The notes under the pieces: generated by a model
The model's database searches: none
What the model was told of the DNA's origin: nothing
What the model saw: the letters and a program-made list of their open reading frames with translations, nothing else
Made by a program: the position numbers and the translations under genes
Shown: positions 45,694 through 54,483 of the stretch, one piece after another
Numbering within the stretch: position 1 is the stretch's first letter
Layout: every line of letters starts with the position of its first letter
NCBI GenBank assembly: GCA_031274925.1
Contig: JAISPL010000006.1
Location: 1 to 64,000 of the forward strand
Direction: 5' to 3'
Length of the DNA stretch: 64,000 bases
Origin: Syntrophobacterales bacterium
Lineage (GTDB): Bacteria; Desulfobacterota; Syntrophorhabdia; Syntrophorhabdales; Syntrophorhabdaceae

Positions 45694-46889
45694 CAGAAAT
45701 GTCCCCCCTTCCCGAAAAAGTTCCAGATATCAACAACCTCTTTGGAATAATTGTCGATTTCTATCCCTTTGTACTGGCTGTGCGGCGCCCCCAAAATCAA
45801 AATATCGGATTGCTCCAGAACCAATTCTATGGGAATTAGCGAATCACTTCTGACATAGGGATCAGTGCACAACACTTTTTTTGCTTCAATTTCGAGAATC
45901 TTTTTAAGTTTAAATGATAGTGATTCACGAATATCGTCGTTGTCGCCTTTAAAAGCCATTCCTAAAATTCCTACTGTCTTCTCGTGAAGTGGATACCTGT
46001 TTTTCAGTCGCTCGACGATAAAATTGGGAAGCCCCTCGTTAATCAGCATTGCCGCGTGCCCCAGAAAAAAGGAGTTGTTGTTGAATGCTGCAAGCTGCAT
46101 TGTGTCCTTGAAAAGACACGGGCCAGCGGCAAACCCTGCCCCGGGAAAACCGTTTGCCCTGGGATATTTGAAAGTTATGGCGTCAAAAATGCGGTAGAAG
46201 TCCAGCCCATTATCGGTGGCAATCTCATAAAACTGATTGGCAATAGAAAACTGAATATACCTCCATGCGTTTGTGAAGAGCTTCGCCAGTTCAGCCTCTT
46301 CCGGTTTCAGCAGTATTACGTCTTCCGTCAGACAAAGAAATAACTCCTTCGCTTCCAAGGCTGCTTTGTCATCAAATGAGGATACTATCTGTGGCAGGCT
46401 CTTCAACTCTTCAATGGCTTTACCCTCTGCAATTCTTTCCGGGCAAAATGACACCTTGGTTTTTCGTCCATTTGATTTGAGCAATTCTTTGATTTTTTTC
46501 GTCGTTCCAGGGTAGACGGTGCTTCTCAAAATAATGTGTTGATTGTCATCGATAAATTCCAAAAATTCGGAAAAAACCTTTTTAAAAATGGTGAATTCCG
46601 GATTAAGGTGCTCATCTACAGGCGTCCCGATCACTATAACGATGAAATATCCCTCCTTAATAACGGACCGATCTGAAGAGATGAACAAATTCCTGCCCAA
46701 CACTGCTTGAAGTGCTTCTTCGGCTCCGTTCTCCATAAAGGGTACTTTGCCTGCTTTCACTATTTCTTCCGTAGTTTTATCGATATCGAAAAGCATAACC
46801 CGCTTGCCGGCTTTGGCAAGCGCAATGCCAAGGGGTAAACCAATATGCCCTAAACCCCCAACCACACATACGTCATAGGTCCGCTTCAT
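45693..46889 (-). CDS. UDP-sugar 6-dehydrogenase (WecC/VipA-like)
   Basis: 398 aa NAD-dependent dehydrogenase oxidising C6 of a UDP-hexose or UDP-HexNAc to the uronate. NAD motif VVGGLGHIGLPLG at the N-terminus, IGTPVDEHLN, the RSTVYPGTT block, and the catalytic cysteine in FAAGPCLFKDT (most relatives have GPCLPKD or GGCLPKD). The substitution of Pro by Phe is unusual but leaves the cysteine. Final domain NYSKEVVDIW. SD GAGGAGG. Sugar specificity is inferred, not seen. Confidence 0.88.
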   Translation of the reverse strand: MKRTYDVCVVGGLGHIGLPLGIALAKAGKRVMLFDIDKTTEEIVKAGKVPFMENGAEEALQAVLGRNLFISSDRSVIKEGYFIVIVIGTPVDEHLNPEFTIFKKVFSEFLEFIDDNQHIILRSTVYPGTTKKIKELLKSNGRKTKVSFCPERIAEGKAIEELKSLPQIVSSFDDKAALEAKELFLCLTEDVILLKPEEAELAKLFTNAWRYIQFSIANQFYEIATDNGLDFYRIFDAITFKYPRANGFPGAGFAAGPCLFKDTMQLAAFNNNSFFLGHAAMLINEGLPNFIVERLKNRYPLHEKTVGILGMAFKGDNDDIRESLSFKLKKILEIEAKKVLCTDPYVRSDSLIPIELVLEQSDILILGAPHSQYKGIEIDNYSKEVVDIWNFFGKGGHF

Positions 46890-47364
46890 GGTCTGGCCTC
46901 CTCGAAAACTTCTATTATAATTTGCCTGCTACTTTATTCCTTAGGTTGCAAATACGTTAATCAGAGATCATGGCGTCAAATACACCTATCAGCGCAGTTA
47001 AATACGATAATCCTGATCTTTCGTAAGTATAACACAAGAAGATCGGCGATTACACAGCGTTTAACCCGAATGATGAAAAGGAACCGGTTTGACGATGCGC
47101 CTCTCCTGCCCTACTTTCCTCATATAATTCAATTAGGGGCGCAACATAATCCCCCTGCTGTCACATTCTCCACATCTTACATAAACAATTCCGGAAGGGA
47201 CGGTCTTATTATAATTTTTTTCGTAAATACACTGTGTCACGTGGATCAAATAAGCTGATGACGCAAAAAGCGAGGCAACCCCCAGGGCGGGAGCAATCTG
47301 TTCTAAATTTTTGTGGAAATGTCACATAAGGTGTGGTAATCGTTATACTTCAAAATAAGATATC
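46890..47364. other. Divergent intergenic region
   Basis: 475 bases between the dehydrogenase (minus) and the GT39 gene (plus). No gene recognised. On the minus strand TATAAT (46914-46919) stands about 10 bases upstream of the GAGGAGG SD of the dehydrogenase gene and could be a -10 box, without a clear -35. Confidence 0.35.
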
Positions 47365-49041
47365 ATGAAGTCTATTTCGGTAATGGCTGTACACATCCAA
47401 TGTTGGGCCAAGACGGTCCAAGGAAGACGTGTGTTCCTCATAAGCAATGCGTTGTTGCTCTGTATTGCCATTGCCCTCGTATTTTTTCTTGGACATCTTT
47501 ATGGAACTCGATACTACACGGTCTGGCCCGACGAAACTCTTTTTAGCGATATTGCTGAAGAATTTGTCACCCATGGGATATTCGGCGCGCCGTCCTTCGA
47601 CAGCAATGGACTGCGGATGTCGGAGAAAACCTACTTCATGCCTCCCTTATACCCTTTATCCATGGCCGCCTGGTTTCGTTTTTTTAGCCCTACCATAGCG
47701 AATGCTCGCGTACTGTCAAATCTGTTCGGCACAGGATGTCTGGTTATAATTTTCCTGCTGGCCTTAAAGTTTCGCAGAAACAGCCTTTTGGCTGGCATCA
47801 TAGTCCTTTGTTTAGCGCTCGACACCTCGTTTGTTTCCATGTTCAATTTTGCAAGGCCCGATATACTTGCTCTGACTTTCTCCTTTCTTGCCGTATTGGT
47901 CTACTTTTCCGGTCTTGCTGAAGATGGGAAAATGTCACGTTGCCGATTTCTCATCGCATGGATGATCGCCAGTGCAGGTATGCTTACGCACCCGATTGGC
48001 GGCGCAATCGGTTTTCTAACAATTCCCATCCATCTCTTCTTAACTAATCGCCATGTCCGTCGGGATTTCCAGGTCTGGGGAATTCTTGCGGCGGTCCCAA
48101 TGGTTGCATTACTGCTTTGGGGGTTATATATAGTTCAGGATGTAGACACATTGAGAGCCCAGTTTTTCGACTGGCAAACCATGCGCAAGACCTCGCGATA
48201 CACGGGCCTGGGTTCTTACCTATGGATTTTTGCGCTGACATTTTTGAACTACGGCGCCGGTGGGACCGAAATACTGGGACCGGGGCCTATTTCGACGATC
48301 CTGACCATCGTTATCGGATTAAGATCTCTCACAGAGACTGACCTAAGACGCCCAAGTTTGCTTGTACTGATCCTCACCTTCGTTTCAGCTTTCGTTGTAT
48401 ATTATGGAAAGGAAGGAATGTACCCTCCGCTCCGCCTTCCTGCCTTCTACCTTGCTTTCATCTTGTGCGTTCCAACTCCTCACGAGATGACATCTCTTCT
48501 CAAGCCCGCACAGACAGGAGGAATACGATTCATCCGGAACATCTTTATTGCAGCAACTCCGCTCCTGGTCCTTGCCTCCTTTTTCGCAAGATCATGCCTC
48601 TCTACACGGATCATTCTCCGTGAAGTCAACGGGCCGGAACGTTCGGTAGCGTATGACCCTTCAACCCTTGCGCGGCAAATCATCGCAAATACAGCCCCCA
48701 ATTCTTCGCTCGCAATAAAATTATTCCCTGATTGTTACGATATACTGATTCACTCAGGTTATTTCAAGACAGTTCGTCAGCTCTCTTATCACTCTCTTTC
48801 CCGGGAGAATCTTGTGCGTCACGTCTTAAGCAATGACTACCTCGCCATTACTTACTCAGCGCTGGAACCCAGGACTCCCGGTCGTCTTATCGACTTCTCC
48901 AAACCGAACTGGGGCGGCAGCATGTACCGCGAAATAGCCAAACGCTATTATCATCTAAAGAAAGAGATTGTCCTGCCGGGAGGTGGGACCACTCTGTTAT
49001 ACCAGAGAAACAACTGGAGAACGCTTCCGCGTTCTGAATAA
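47365..49041 (+). CDS. GT39-family (ArnT/PMT-like) membrane glycosyltransferase
   Basis: 558 aa, about ten membrane segments with a soluble C-terminal part. The first periplasmic loop YTVWPDETLFSDIAEEF carries the acidic pair (Asp-Glu) that acts as catalytic base in PMT/ArnT enzymes. These use polyprenyl-phosphate-linked sugars as donors to decorate proteins or lipid A in the periplasm. The donor would be made by the GT2 enzyme at 43.9 kb. Acceptor unknown. It is read away from the sugar genes and has no overlapping partner. Confidence 0.85.
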   Translation: MKSISVMAVHIQCWAKTVQGRRVFLISNALLLCIAIALVFFLGHLYGTRYYTVWPDETLFSDIAEEFVTHGIFGAPSFDSNGLRMSEKTYFMPPLYPLSMAAWFRFFSPTIANARVLSNLFGTGCLVIIFLLALKFRRNSLLAGIIVLCLALDTSFVSMFNFARPDILALTFSFLAVLVYFSGLAEDGKMSRCRFLIAWMIASAGMLTHPIGGAIGFLTIPIHLFLTNRHVRRDFQVWGILAAVPMVALLLWGLYIVQDVDTLRAQFFDWQTMRKTSRYTGLGSYLWIFALTFLNYGAGGTEILGPGPISTILTIVIGLRSLTETDLRRPSLLVLILTFVSAFVVYYGKEGMYPPLRLPAFYLAFILCVPTPHEMTSLLKPAQTGGIRFIRNIFIAATPLLVLASFFARSCLSTRIILREVNGPERSVAYDPSTLARQIIANTAPNSSLAIKLFPDCYDILIHSGYFKTVRQLSYHSLSRENLVRHVLSNDYLAITYSALEPRTPGRLIDFSKPNWGGSMYREIAKRYYHLKKEIVLPGGGTTLLYQRNNWRTLPRSE

Positions 49042-49541
49042 AGATTGTGACAGGGATGCTTATTTCTCTTTCTCATTTTTGAAATTTATATTACAATATC
49101 TGATAAATTTATAAGAGGCTGTCAGCGGCAGTTACGATAAAGACGGCTGAAGGATTAGTCGTCGCCAACGGAACAGAGACGAACCCGTCAAAGATATGAA
49201 AGAGATAATAAAGGCCGATTCAGGCTGGCATGCAGTTGTAAGAATCGTCAAGGATGAACTGACGGAAAGCACCGTTAATGCCATTGCTAACACCGTAAAC
49301 TTCCACCTGCGGTACGCCGGCAGGATTATCGGAATTATGAAAAATCGGTCACATTGGTCAAATCTCTGTGGTCCATTATACTCCCCATTCATTGGCAGCC
49401 TGAAGGCGGGCCAAATATCCATACGAAGGGATAAAAATGGGGCAAGAGCGGCGACGTGAATTTCTACCTCATGGACAACTATATTATCGTTATCCAATTC
49501 TTCCTTGAAAGATCGGGAAAACAAAAAGAAGGTAATTTATA
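49042..49541. other. Intergenic region with possible broken small gene upstream of purF
   Basis: 500 bases. A plus-strand frame 49196-49459 (87 codons; contains LTESTVNAIANTVNFHLRYAG) ends, and another frame continues with GDVNFYLMDNYIIVIQFFLE to a TAA that overlaps the purF ATG (TAATG). A frame shift between them would make one protein of about 115 residues. Family not recognised; may be a decayed gene. Confidence 0.35.
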
Positions 49542-50924
49542 ATGTGCGGCATATTCGGGATATTCAATTATAAAGACGCTCCTAATATCACATATTTGGG
49601 CCTCCACGCCCTTCAACACCGCGGGCAGGAAAGCGCTGGAATAGCAAGTACCGATGGCTCTGCGATACTATTTCACCGTGAGACGGGGCTTGTCTCCGAC
49701 ATCTTCAACGAGTCAGTCCTGAAGAGACTGAATGGCATCTCGGCAATAGGCCATGTGAGGTACTCCACGGCTGGTTCCAGAAATATCAATAATGCACAGC
49801 CACTCGTTATGGAGTATTCGAAGGGGTTTATAGCCGTAGCCCATAACGGGAACCTCACTAACGCGAGAATCATCAAGGAAGAGCTTGAGAATTACGGTTC
49901 TATATTCCAGTCATCGACGGACACGGAAGTGATTATTCACCTCGTAGCTCTGTCACATGAGAACACCACTATCGATAGGCTAATAGCCGCGCTCAGAAGA
50001 GTGGAAGGTTCGTTTTCTCTTCTTATACTCACAGACCGGGAGCTTATCGCCCTGAGAGACCCTTACGGGTTCAGGCCCCTTGTACTGGGAAAACTTAAAG
50101 ACTCTTACGTTGTGTCCAGCGAAACGTGTGCCTTTGATCTCGTAGAAGCGGAATATTTGAGGGAGATTGAACCTGGTGAGATTCTGCATATCACGCGAGA
50201 AGGCGCAAAGACATATGCGCCCTTCAAAAAAGTCAGCCGGAAGCATTGCGTTTTCGAGTACATCTATTTTGCACGCCCCGACAGCTTCATGTACGGAAAG
50301 ACCGTCTACACTGTCAGGAAAGCCCTCGGAAGAGAACTGGCAAGAGATACCCACGTGGATGCCGACATGATCATCCCAATACCAGACTCAGGCATTGGCG
50401 CAGCCATAGGTTACTCTCAAGAGACGGGGGTACCTTTTGAGCTCGGCCTCATAAGACACCATTATGTGGGCAGAACATTTATTGAGCCCGAACAGTCAAT
50501 TCGGCATTTCGGTGTAAAACTGAAACTAAATGCAGTGCGTGATCTCATCAACGGGAAAAGGATCATTGTGATTGATGATTCCATAGTAAGAGCCACGACG
50601 GGTCGTAAAATAATAAAAATGCTCAGGCAGTATGGGGCTAAGGAGATTCATTTCAGGGTCAGTTCCCCTCCCACGGAATACCCCTGTTTTTACGGCATTG
50701 ATACGCCTTCAAGGGAAGAACTCATCGCAGCTTCCCATACCCCTCAGCAGATAAACGAGTACATGGGGTCAGATACGCTCGAATACCTGAGTGTGGAAGG
50801 TATGAAACGGGCTTTGGAAAATGGAGAATATGTATACTGCGATGCATGTTTTACCGGTATGTACCCGTCCAAATTTCCAGGGGGTATGGAATTGGAACAG
50901 ATGGAGCTATTCGTAAAGAGGTGA
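49542..50924 (+). CDS. purF: Amidophosphoribosyltransferase
   Basis: First committed step of purine synthesis, making phosphoribosylamine from PRPP and glutamine. The N-terminal Cys nucleophile follows Met1 (MCGIFGIFN), with GIGHVRYST-like (here AIGHVRYSTAGS) in the glutaminase domain, and the PRPP loop VIDDSIVRATTG around residue 345. C-terminal cysteines (CDACFTGMYP) and the C in KHCVFEYIYFARPDS fit the iron-sulfur type. 460 aa. No propeptide is present, unlike the B. subtilis enzyme. Three bases before pyrE. Confidence 0.96.
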   Translation: MCGIFGIFNYKDAPNITYLGLHALQHRGQESAGIASTDGSAILFHRETGLVSDIFNESVLKRLNGISAIGHVRYSTAGSRNINNAQPLVMEYSKGFIAVAHNGNLTNARIIKEELENYGSIFQSSTDTEVIIHLVALSHENTTIDRLIAALRRVEGSFSLLILTDRELIALRDPYGFRPLVLGKLKDSYVVSSETCAFDLVEAEYLREIEPGEILHITREGAKTYAPFKKVSRKHCVFEYIYFARPDSFMYGKTVYTVRKALGRELARDTHVDADMIIPIPDSGIGAAIGYSQETGVPFELGLIRHHYVGRTFIEPEQSIRHFGVKLKLNAVRDLINGKRIIVIDDSIVRATTGRKIIKMLRQYGAKEIHFRVSSPPTEYPCFYGIDTPSREELIAASHTPQQINEYMGSDTLEYLSVEGMKRALENGEYVYCDACFTGMYPSKFPGGMELEQMELFVKR

Positions 50925-50926
50925 GA

Positions 50927-51475
50927 ATGAAAGAGGAAGACCGGTTGCTGGAACTATTGAAAACACTGTCCTACGAAGAAGGTGATTTCGTCCTCACAAG
51001 TGGCAAGAGAAGTACGTTTTATATTGATGCAAAGGAGACCACCCTCAATCCGGAGGGTATGTATCTCGCAGGTAAAATCATGCACCGGATGGCAAGAGAG
51101 ATACCGGACGTTCAGGCAGTGGGCGGGGTGAGCATAGGGGGCGACCCTCTTGTCTGCTCCGTTGTATTGTCCGCCTACACGCAAAAAGACGGTCTTCTTG
51201 GATTCTTTATTCGAAAAGAACCGAAAGGTCATGGGAAAAATCTTTGGGTGGAAGGCGGCAAGAACCTTCAAAAAGGAATGAACGTGGTAATTCTGGAAGA
51301 TGTGGTTACGACCGGCGGGTCCTCCCTGAAAGCCATTGAGGTCACGGAAAAGGAAGGGTACAAGGTAAAGGGGATTGTAGCTCTCCTGGACCGCCTTCAA
51401 GGCGGCAAAGAGATTATTGAATCTAAAGGATACATATTTAAGTCAATATTTACCCTTAGAGATTTGCGGCAGTAG
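50927..51475 (+). CDS. pyrE: Orotate phosphoribosyltransferase
   Basis: Makes orotidine 5'-phosphate from orotate and PRPP. 182 aa from the ATG at 50927 with AAGAGGTGAG as SD. FVLTSGKRSTFYIDAKE and the PRPP loop VVILEDVVTTGGSS are typical. The frame opens upstream to 50846 inside purF but without SD. Purine and pyrimidine PRPP-using steps are paired here in one operon, which also links to prs at 12 kb. Confidence 0.95.
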   Translation: MKEEDRLLELLKTLSYEEGDFVLTSGKRSTFYIDAKETTLNPEGMYLAGKIMHRMAREIPDVQAVGGVSIGGDPLVCSVVLSAYTQKDGLLGFFIRKEPKGHGKNLWVEGGKNLQKGMNVVILEDVVTTGGSSLKAIEVTEKEGYKVKGIVALLDRLQGGKEIIESKGYIFKSIFTLRDLRQ

Positions 51476-51543
51476 ATAATTATTAATACGGCTTTCTTTT
51501 TCCCGGCGGAAGTGTCCGTCGTGGCAAGGGCAACGCAGTTGGC

Positions 51544-52137
51544 TCATTCGCCCGCATCAAAGATATGAGAGAGAAGTTCCTTCCTCCCGTATCCATCCTT
51601 AGCTGAAAACGTAAAGACCCTGCTATCGCCGAAATATCGGGAGAAAAGTCCTTTTTTGCTCATTACTTTGCTTCGGCTCTCCTTGTCGATCTTTGTCAGC
51701 ACCATGGTAAAATCCAACCGCAGTGAATGAAGCCAGTCGATAAGTGTCCTGTCAAGTTCATCAATATCTCTTCTTACATCATACACCCAAATCAGCTTTT
51801 CAATGCGACTGTTTTGCGACACATATGCTTCAATCATCTTTTGCCAGCCAGTATAAACCGCCTTTGAAACCTTAGCATATCCGAATCCGGCGAAATCGGA
51901 AAAAAGAATCGATTTTCTGCTCCCCCTGAATTCGTAAGAGACCTTGTAGAGATTGATCGTCCTTGTCGCCCCTGGGGTAGAGCTTGTTCTTGCGACCTTT
52001 TGCATGACAAGTTTATTGATCATGGATGATTTCCCCACATTGGAGCGCCCCACAAAACAGATTTCAGGGAACGGTTCACCAGAAAGGTTGTCAGGGCTTG
52101 TCACGCTTTTCAAATATTCAGTAGCCAATATTTTCAT
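51544..52137 (-). CDS. engB: Ribosome biogenesis GTPase EngB (YsxC)
   Basis: TRAFAC GTPase for assembly of the 50S subunit. G1 VGRSNVGKSSMINK, G2 region SSTPGATRTIN, G4 LTKIDKES, and G5 FSAKDGYG. The G3 motif reads DFAGFG where most have DxPGYG, so the family's proline is an alanine. 197 aa. Convergent with pyrE (68 bases between), divergent from the pst promoter region. Confidence 0.93.
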   Translation of the reverse strand: MKILATEYLKSVTSPDNLSGEPFPEICFVGRSNVGKSSMINKLVMQKVARTSSTPGATRTINLYKVSYEFRGSRKSILFSDFAGFGYAKVSKAVYTGWQKMIEAYVSQNSRIEKLIWVYDVRRDIDELDRTLIDWLHSLRLDFTMVLTKIDKESRSKVMSKKGLFSRYFGDSRVFTFSAKDGYGRKELLSHIFDAGE

Positions 52138-52252
52138 CTTTTCTTCACCATCCAGTGGTCCAGGCGCGAGAGACCACCGGGTGAGTTAGTATAGCACAAC
52201 TCGTCAAACTTACAAAAAAGCGTCAATATACCGACTCTATTCAAAAAAAACA

Positions 52253-52281
52253 TTGACACTCCAAGTCCTGTCCTGTACACT
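52253..52281 (+). promoter_or_regulatory. Sigma-70 promoter for the RHH-pst operon
   Basis: TTGACA (52253-52258, consensus -35) and TACACT (52276-52281, near-consensus -10) are 17 bases apart. The first gene, the ribbon-helix-helix frame, starts at 52298, 16 bases after the -10. No Pho-box is recognised by eye. Confidence 0.75.
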
Positions 52282-52292
52282 CAACCTTGAGT
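52279..52292 (+). promoter_or_regulatory. Palindromic operator candidate overlapping the -10 box
   Basis: ACTCAA-CC-TTGAGT is a perfect 6-bp inverted repeat that overlaps the last bases of the -10 element and the transcription start. A repressor bound here would block initiation. The ribbon-helix-helix gene that follows is the natural candidate for an autoregulator, as RHH proteins bind short inverted repeats. Binding is inferred. Confidence 0.55.
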
Positions 52293-52297
52293 CATAC

Positions 52298-52536
52298 ATG
52301 AGTATACACGAGCGAGTTACGATAAAAATACCAAAGGCTTTATATAAAAACATACAGAACATCATTAAAGACACAGGGTCAATTTGGCTACGAATTTTAT
52401 CGTTTACATCCCGAAATATGTGATCTCAGTGAAACCAAACAGAACTTCCGTTTTCTTTAATAAAATTAAAGCAGAATTCATAAGGGAAAAGCTAAAATCC
52501 CTGGATTATTTGTCATGGAGGTTGGTCATCTGGTGA
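52298..52536 (+). pseudogene. Ribbon-helix-helix regulator gene with a one-base frameshift
   Basis: ATG at 52298 opens MSIHERVTIKIPKALYKNI then IIKDTG, a typical RHH (CopG/MetJ-like) DNA-binding start with a basic beta-strand ERVTIKIP. At 52376-52380 the frame breaks (stop at 52421); in the -1 frame NLATNFIVYIPKYVISVK continues the RHH fold, followed by FFNKIKAEFIREKLKSLDYL as tail. One base missing in GGGTTC would restore DTGFNLATNFIVYI. The -1 frame ends in a TGA that overlaps the GTG start of pstS (GTGA), so the reading frame still seems built for coupling. Either a recent pseudogene, a programmed shift, or a sequencing error. Confidence 0.75.
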
Positions 52537-53522
52537 TACGAAAACTATCATGCTCCCAGTCGATACTGCTGTTCTTCTCCCTTGCGATGATGACTTTACT
52601 TTTAACAGGGTGCGGACAAAGTAATTCTCAGGCTACGTCCGGCGTCGGTCAACCGAAGGGAACTGTACGGGTGTCGGGCGCATGGGCCCTCTATCCTATG
52701 ATGGTGAGGTGGGCAGAGGAATTCAATAAGACGTACCCTCATGTCAGAATAGATATATCGGCCGGTGGGGCCGGGAAAGGCGCCGCCGATGCCCTTGCAG
52801 GACTTACCGATATCGGTATGGTATCGAGAGAAGTGAAACCTGAGGAAATCAAACAGGGAGGCTTCCATGTTGCCGTGGTAAAGGATGCAGTGTTTCCCAC
52901 TATAAGTGCCAAGAACCCGGTCGCGAAAGAGATACTGGAGAGAAAAGGCATAAGGAAAGAGGCTTTTGTGGACCTATGGGTCCTCGGAAAAGCAGCTACA
53001 TGGAGCGAGGTCGCAGGAGGCGCCCCTTCAGGAGACAGAGCACAGGTCTATACGAGATCCGATTCCTGCGGCGCTGCGGAAACATGGGCTGCTTATCTGG
53101 GAGGCAGGAACCAAGAGGACCTGAAAGGTGTGGGCGTATACGGCGATCCTGGAATAGCGGATGCGGTAAGAAAAGACCCATTGGCGATCGGTTTCAATAA
53201 CCTCAATTACGCGTATGACGCCAAGACCGGACTCCCCGTAAAAGGGTTGCAAGTCCCGCCCATCGACACAAATGGAAACGGAAGAGTCGATCCAGAGGAG
53301 GATCTAAGCACGAAGGAAAAAGCGATCAAGGCGGTTACGTCCGGCATCTATCCGTCTCCACCGGCACGAGACCTAAATCTTATCGCCAAAGAGCGATTCA
53401 AGGAACCGGCCAAGACTTTTGTTAAATGGATACTCACCAATGGCCAAAAATATGTCGACGAAGTGGGTTACATAAGGCTCTCCGAACCCAGAATTAAGGA
53501 AATGTTGAATAAAATTGAATAA
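52533..53522 (+). CDS. pstS: Phosphate ABC transporter, substrate-binding lipoprotein
   Basis: Periplasmic phosphate-binding protein, here a lipoprotein: signal peptide with lipobox LLTGC (Cys27). Starts at the GTG at 52533 (overlapping the preceding stop, GTGA), with GGAGG 11 bases upstream; an ATG at 52515 is also in frame but precedes the SD. Phosphate-binding motifs VSGAWALYPM, AGGAGKGAADAL and RSDSCGAAETW are seen. A DTNGNGRVDPEED loop around residue 245 matches an EF-hand-type calcium site. 329 aa; first gene of pstSCAB. Confidence 0.88.
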   Translation: MIRKLSCSQSILLFFSLAMMTLLLTGCGQSNSQATSGVGQPKGTVRVSGAWALYPMMVRWAEEFNKTYPHVRIDISAGGAGKGAADALAGLTDIGMVSREVKPEEIKQGGFHVAVVKDAVFPTISAKNPVAKEILERKGIRKEAFVDLWVLGKAATWSEVAGGAPSGDRAQVYTRSDSCGAAETWAAYLGGRNQEDLKGVGVYGDPGIADAVRKDPLAIGFNNLNYAYDAKTGLPVKGLQVPPIDTNGNGRVDPEEDLSTKEKAIKAVTSGIYPSPPARDLNLIAKERFKEPAKTFVKWILTNGQKYVDEVGYIRLSEPRIKEMLNKIE

Positions 53523-53580
53523 TAGCAGAGCGATAAACGGTAAAAACCATGGCAGTGGTTGATTTCAGGGAAGGAGTATA

Positions 53581-54483
53581 ATGGGCATGCAGTGGCGATA
53601 CGTGAAGAATGCTGCGGCAAGCATATCCATACGCTCTTCGCTCATTCTCGTTAATCTCCTCGCGTTCACCATTCTTATAGTTCTCTATATAAAGTCAAGG
53701 CCGATCCTTGTCAGTCAGCCTCTTACCCATCTTCTGTTTTCCTCTCTGTGGCGTCCATTGAAGGGACAGTTCGGTTTTCTCCCGTACATTGTGGGAACAA
53801 TAGAGGTCACCGCAATAGCGATGATTCTGTCAATCCCCATGTGTCTTTTGAGTGCAATTTATCTTTCTGAATATGCACACAAACGGTTTCGAGAACTTGT
53901 CCGCTTCGCGATAGATATCCTGGCCGGAATCCCTTCGGTAATCTATGGTCTGTGCGGCGTAATCGTGGTTGTCCCGTTTATTCATCATCTTGGACGCTTT
54001 GTCGGAAGCCTCACAACGGGATATTGCCTCCTTTCAGGGGGCATTATTCTGGCCCTCATGGTAGCTCCGGTAATCATCTCAGTAACCATGGAAGTCTTAG
54101 CCACAGTTCCCAGACAGGCAAGGGAAAGTTCTCTCGCTCTCGGGACGACGAAATGGGAAATGGTAAGGCATGTGGTGCTCAAGAGTTCGCTCCACGGTAT
54201 AATCGCTGCCATAGTGCTTGGATTTGCCCGGGCCTTCGGCGAGACTATTGCGGTCTTGATGGTAATAGGAAATGTGGCAAAAATTCCCATGTCGTTCTTT
54301 GATCCTGCATATCCGTTGCCGGCGCTAATCGCGAACAACTACGGTGAAATGATGTCGATCCCCCTCTATGACTCGGCACTCCTTTTCGCGTCTCTTGTTC
54401 TTCTGTTTCTCGTGGGCGCATTCAGTATGGGTGCTCATATGACGCTATCGCGCCTCATGAAAAAGGGATTTTACGGAAAATGA
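53581..54483 (+). CDS. pstC: Phosphate ABC transporter permease PstC
   Basis: Membrane subunit with six helices. The coupling EAA-type loop is VPRQARESSLALGTTKWEMVRHVVLKSSL and the last part has GFARAFGETIAVLMVIGN, typical of PstC. 300 aa. Its stop overlaps the pstA start by four bases, and it lies 58 bases after pstS with GGAAGGAG as SD. Confidence 0.92.
   Translation: MGMQWRYVKNAAASISIRSSLILVNLLAFTILIVLYIKSRPILVSQPLTHLLFSSLWRPLKGQFGFLPYIVGTIEVTAIAMILSIPMCLLSAIYLSEYAHKRFRELVRFAIDILAGIPSVIYGLCGVIVVVPFIHHLGRFVGSLTTGYCLLSGGIILALMVAPVIISVTMEVLATVPRQARESSLALGTTKWEMVRHVVLKSSLHGIIAAIVLGFARAFGETIAVLMVIGNVAKIPMSFFDPAYPLPALIANNYGEMMSIPLYDSALLFASLVLLFLVGAFSMGAHMTLSRLMKKGFYGK

Noticed and set aside
46914-46919. 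TATAAT as a confirmed promoter of the sugar dehydrogenase gene
   Set aside because: No acceptable -35 box at 16-19 bases upstream, so it is mentioned only in the intergenic entry.
49132-49524. Minus-strand frame of 130 codons upstream of purF
   Set aside because: It covers the purF leader on the opposite strand, has no SD, and competes with a more protein-like plus-strand frame.
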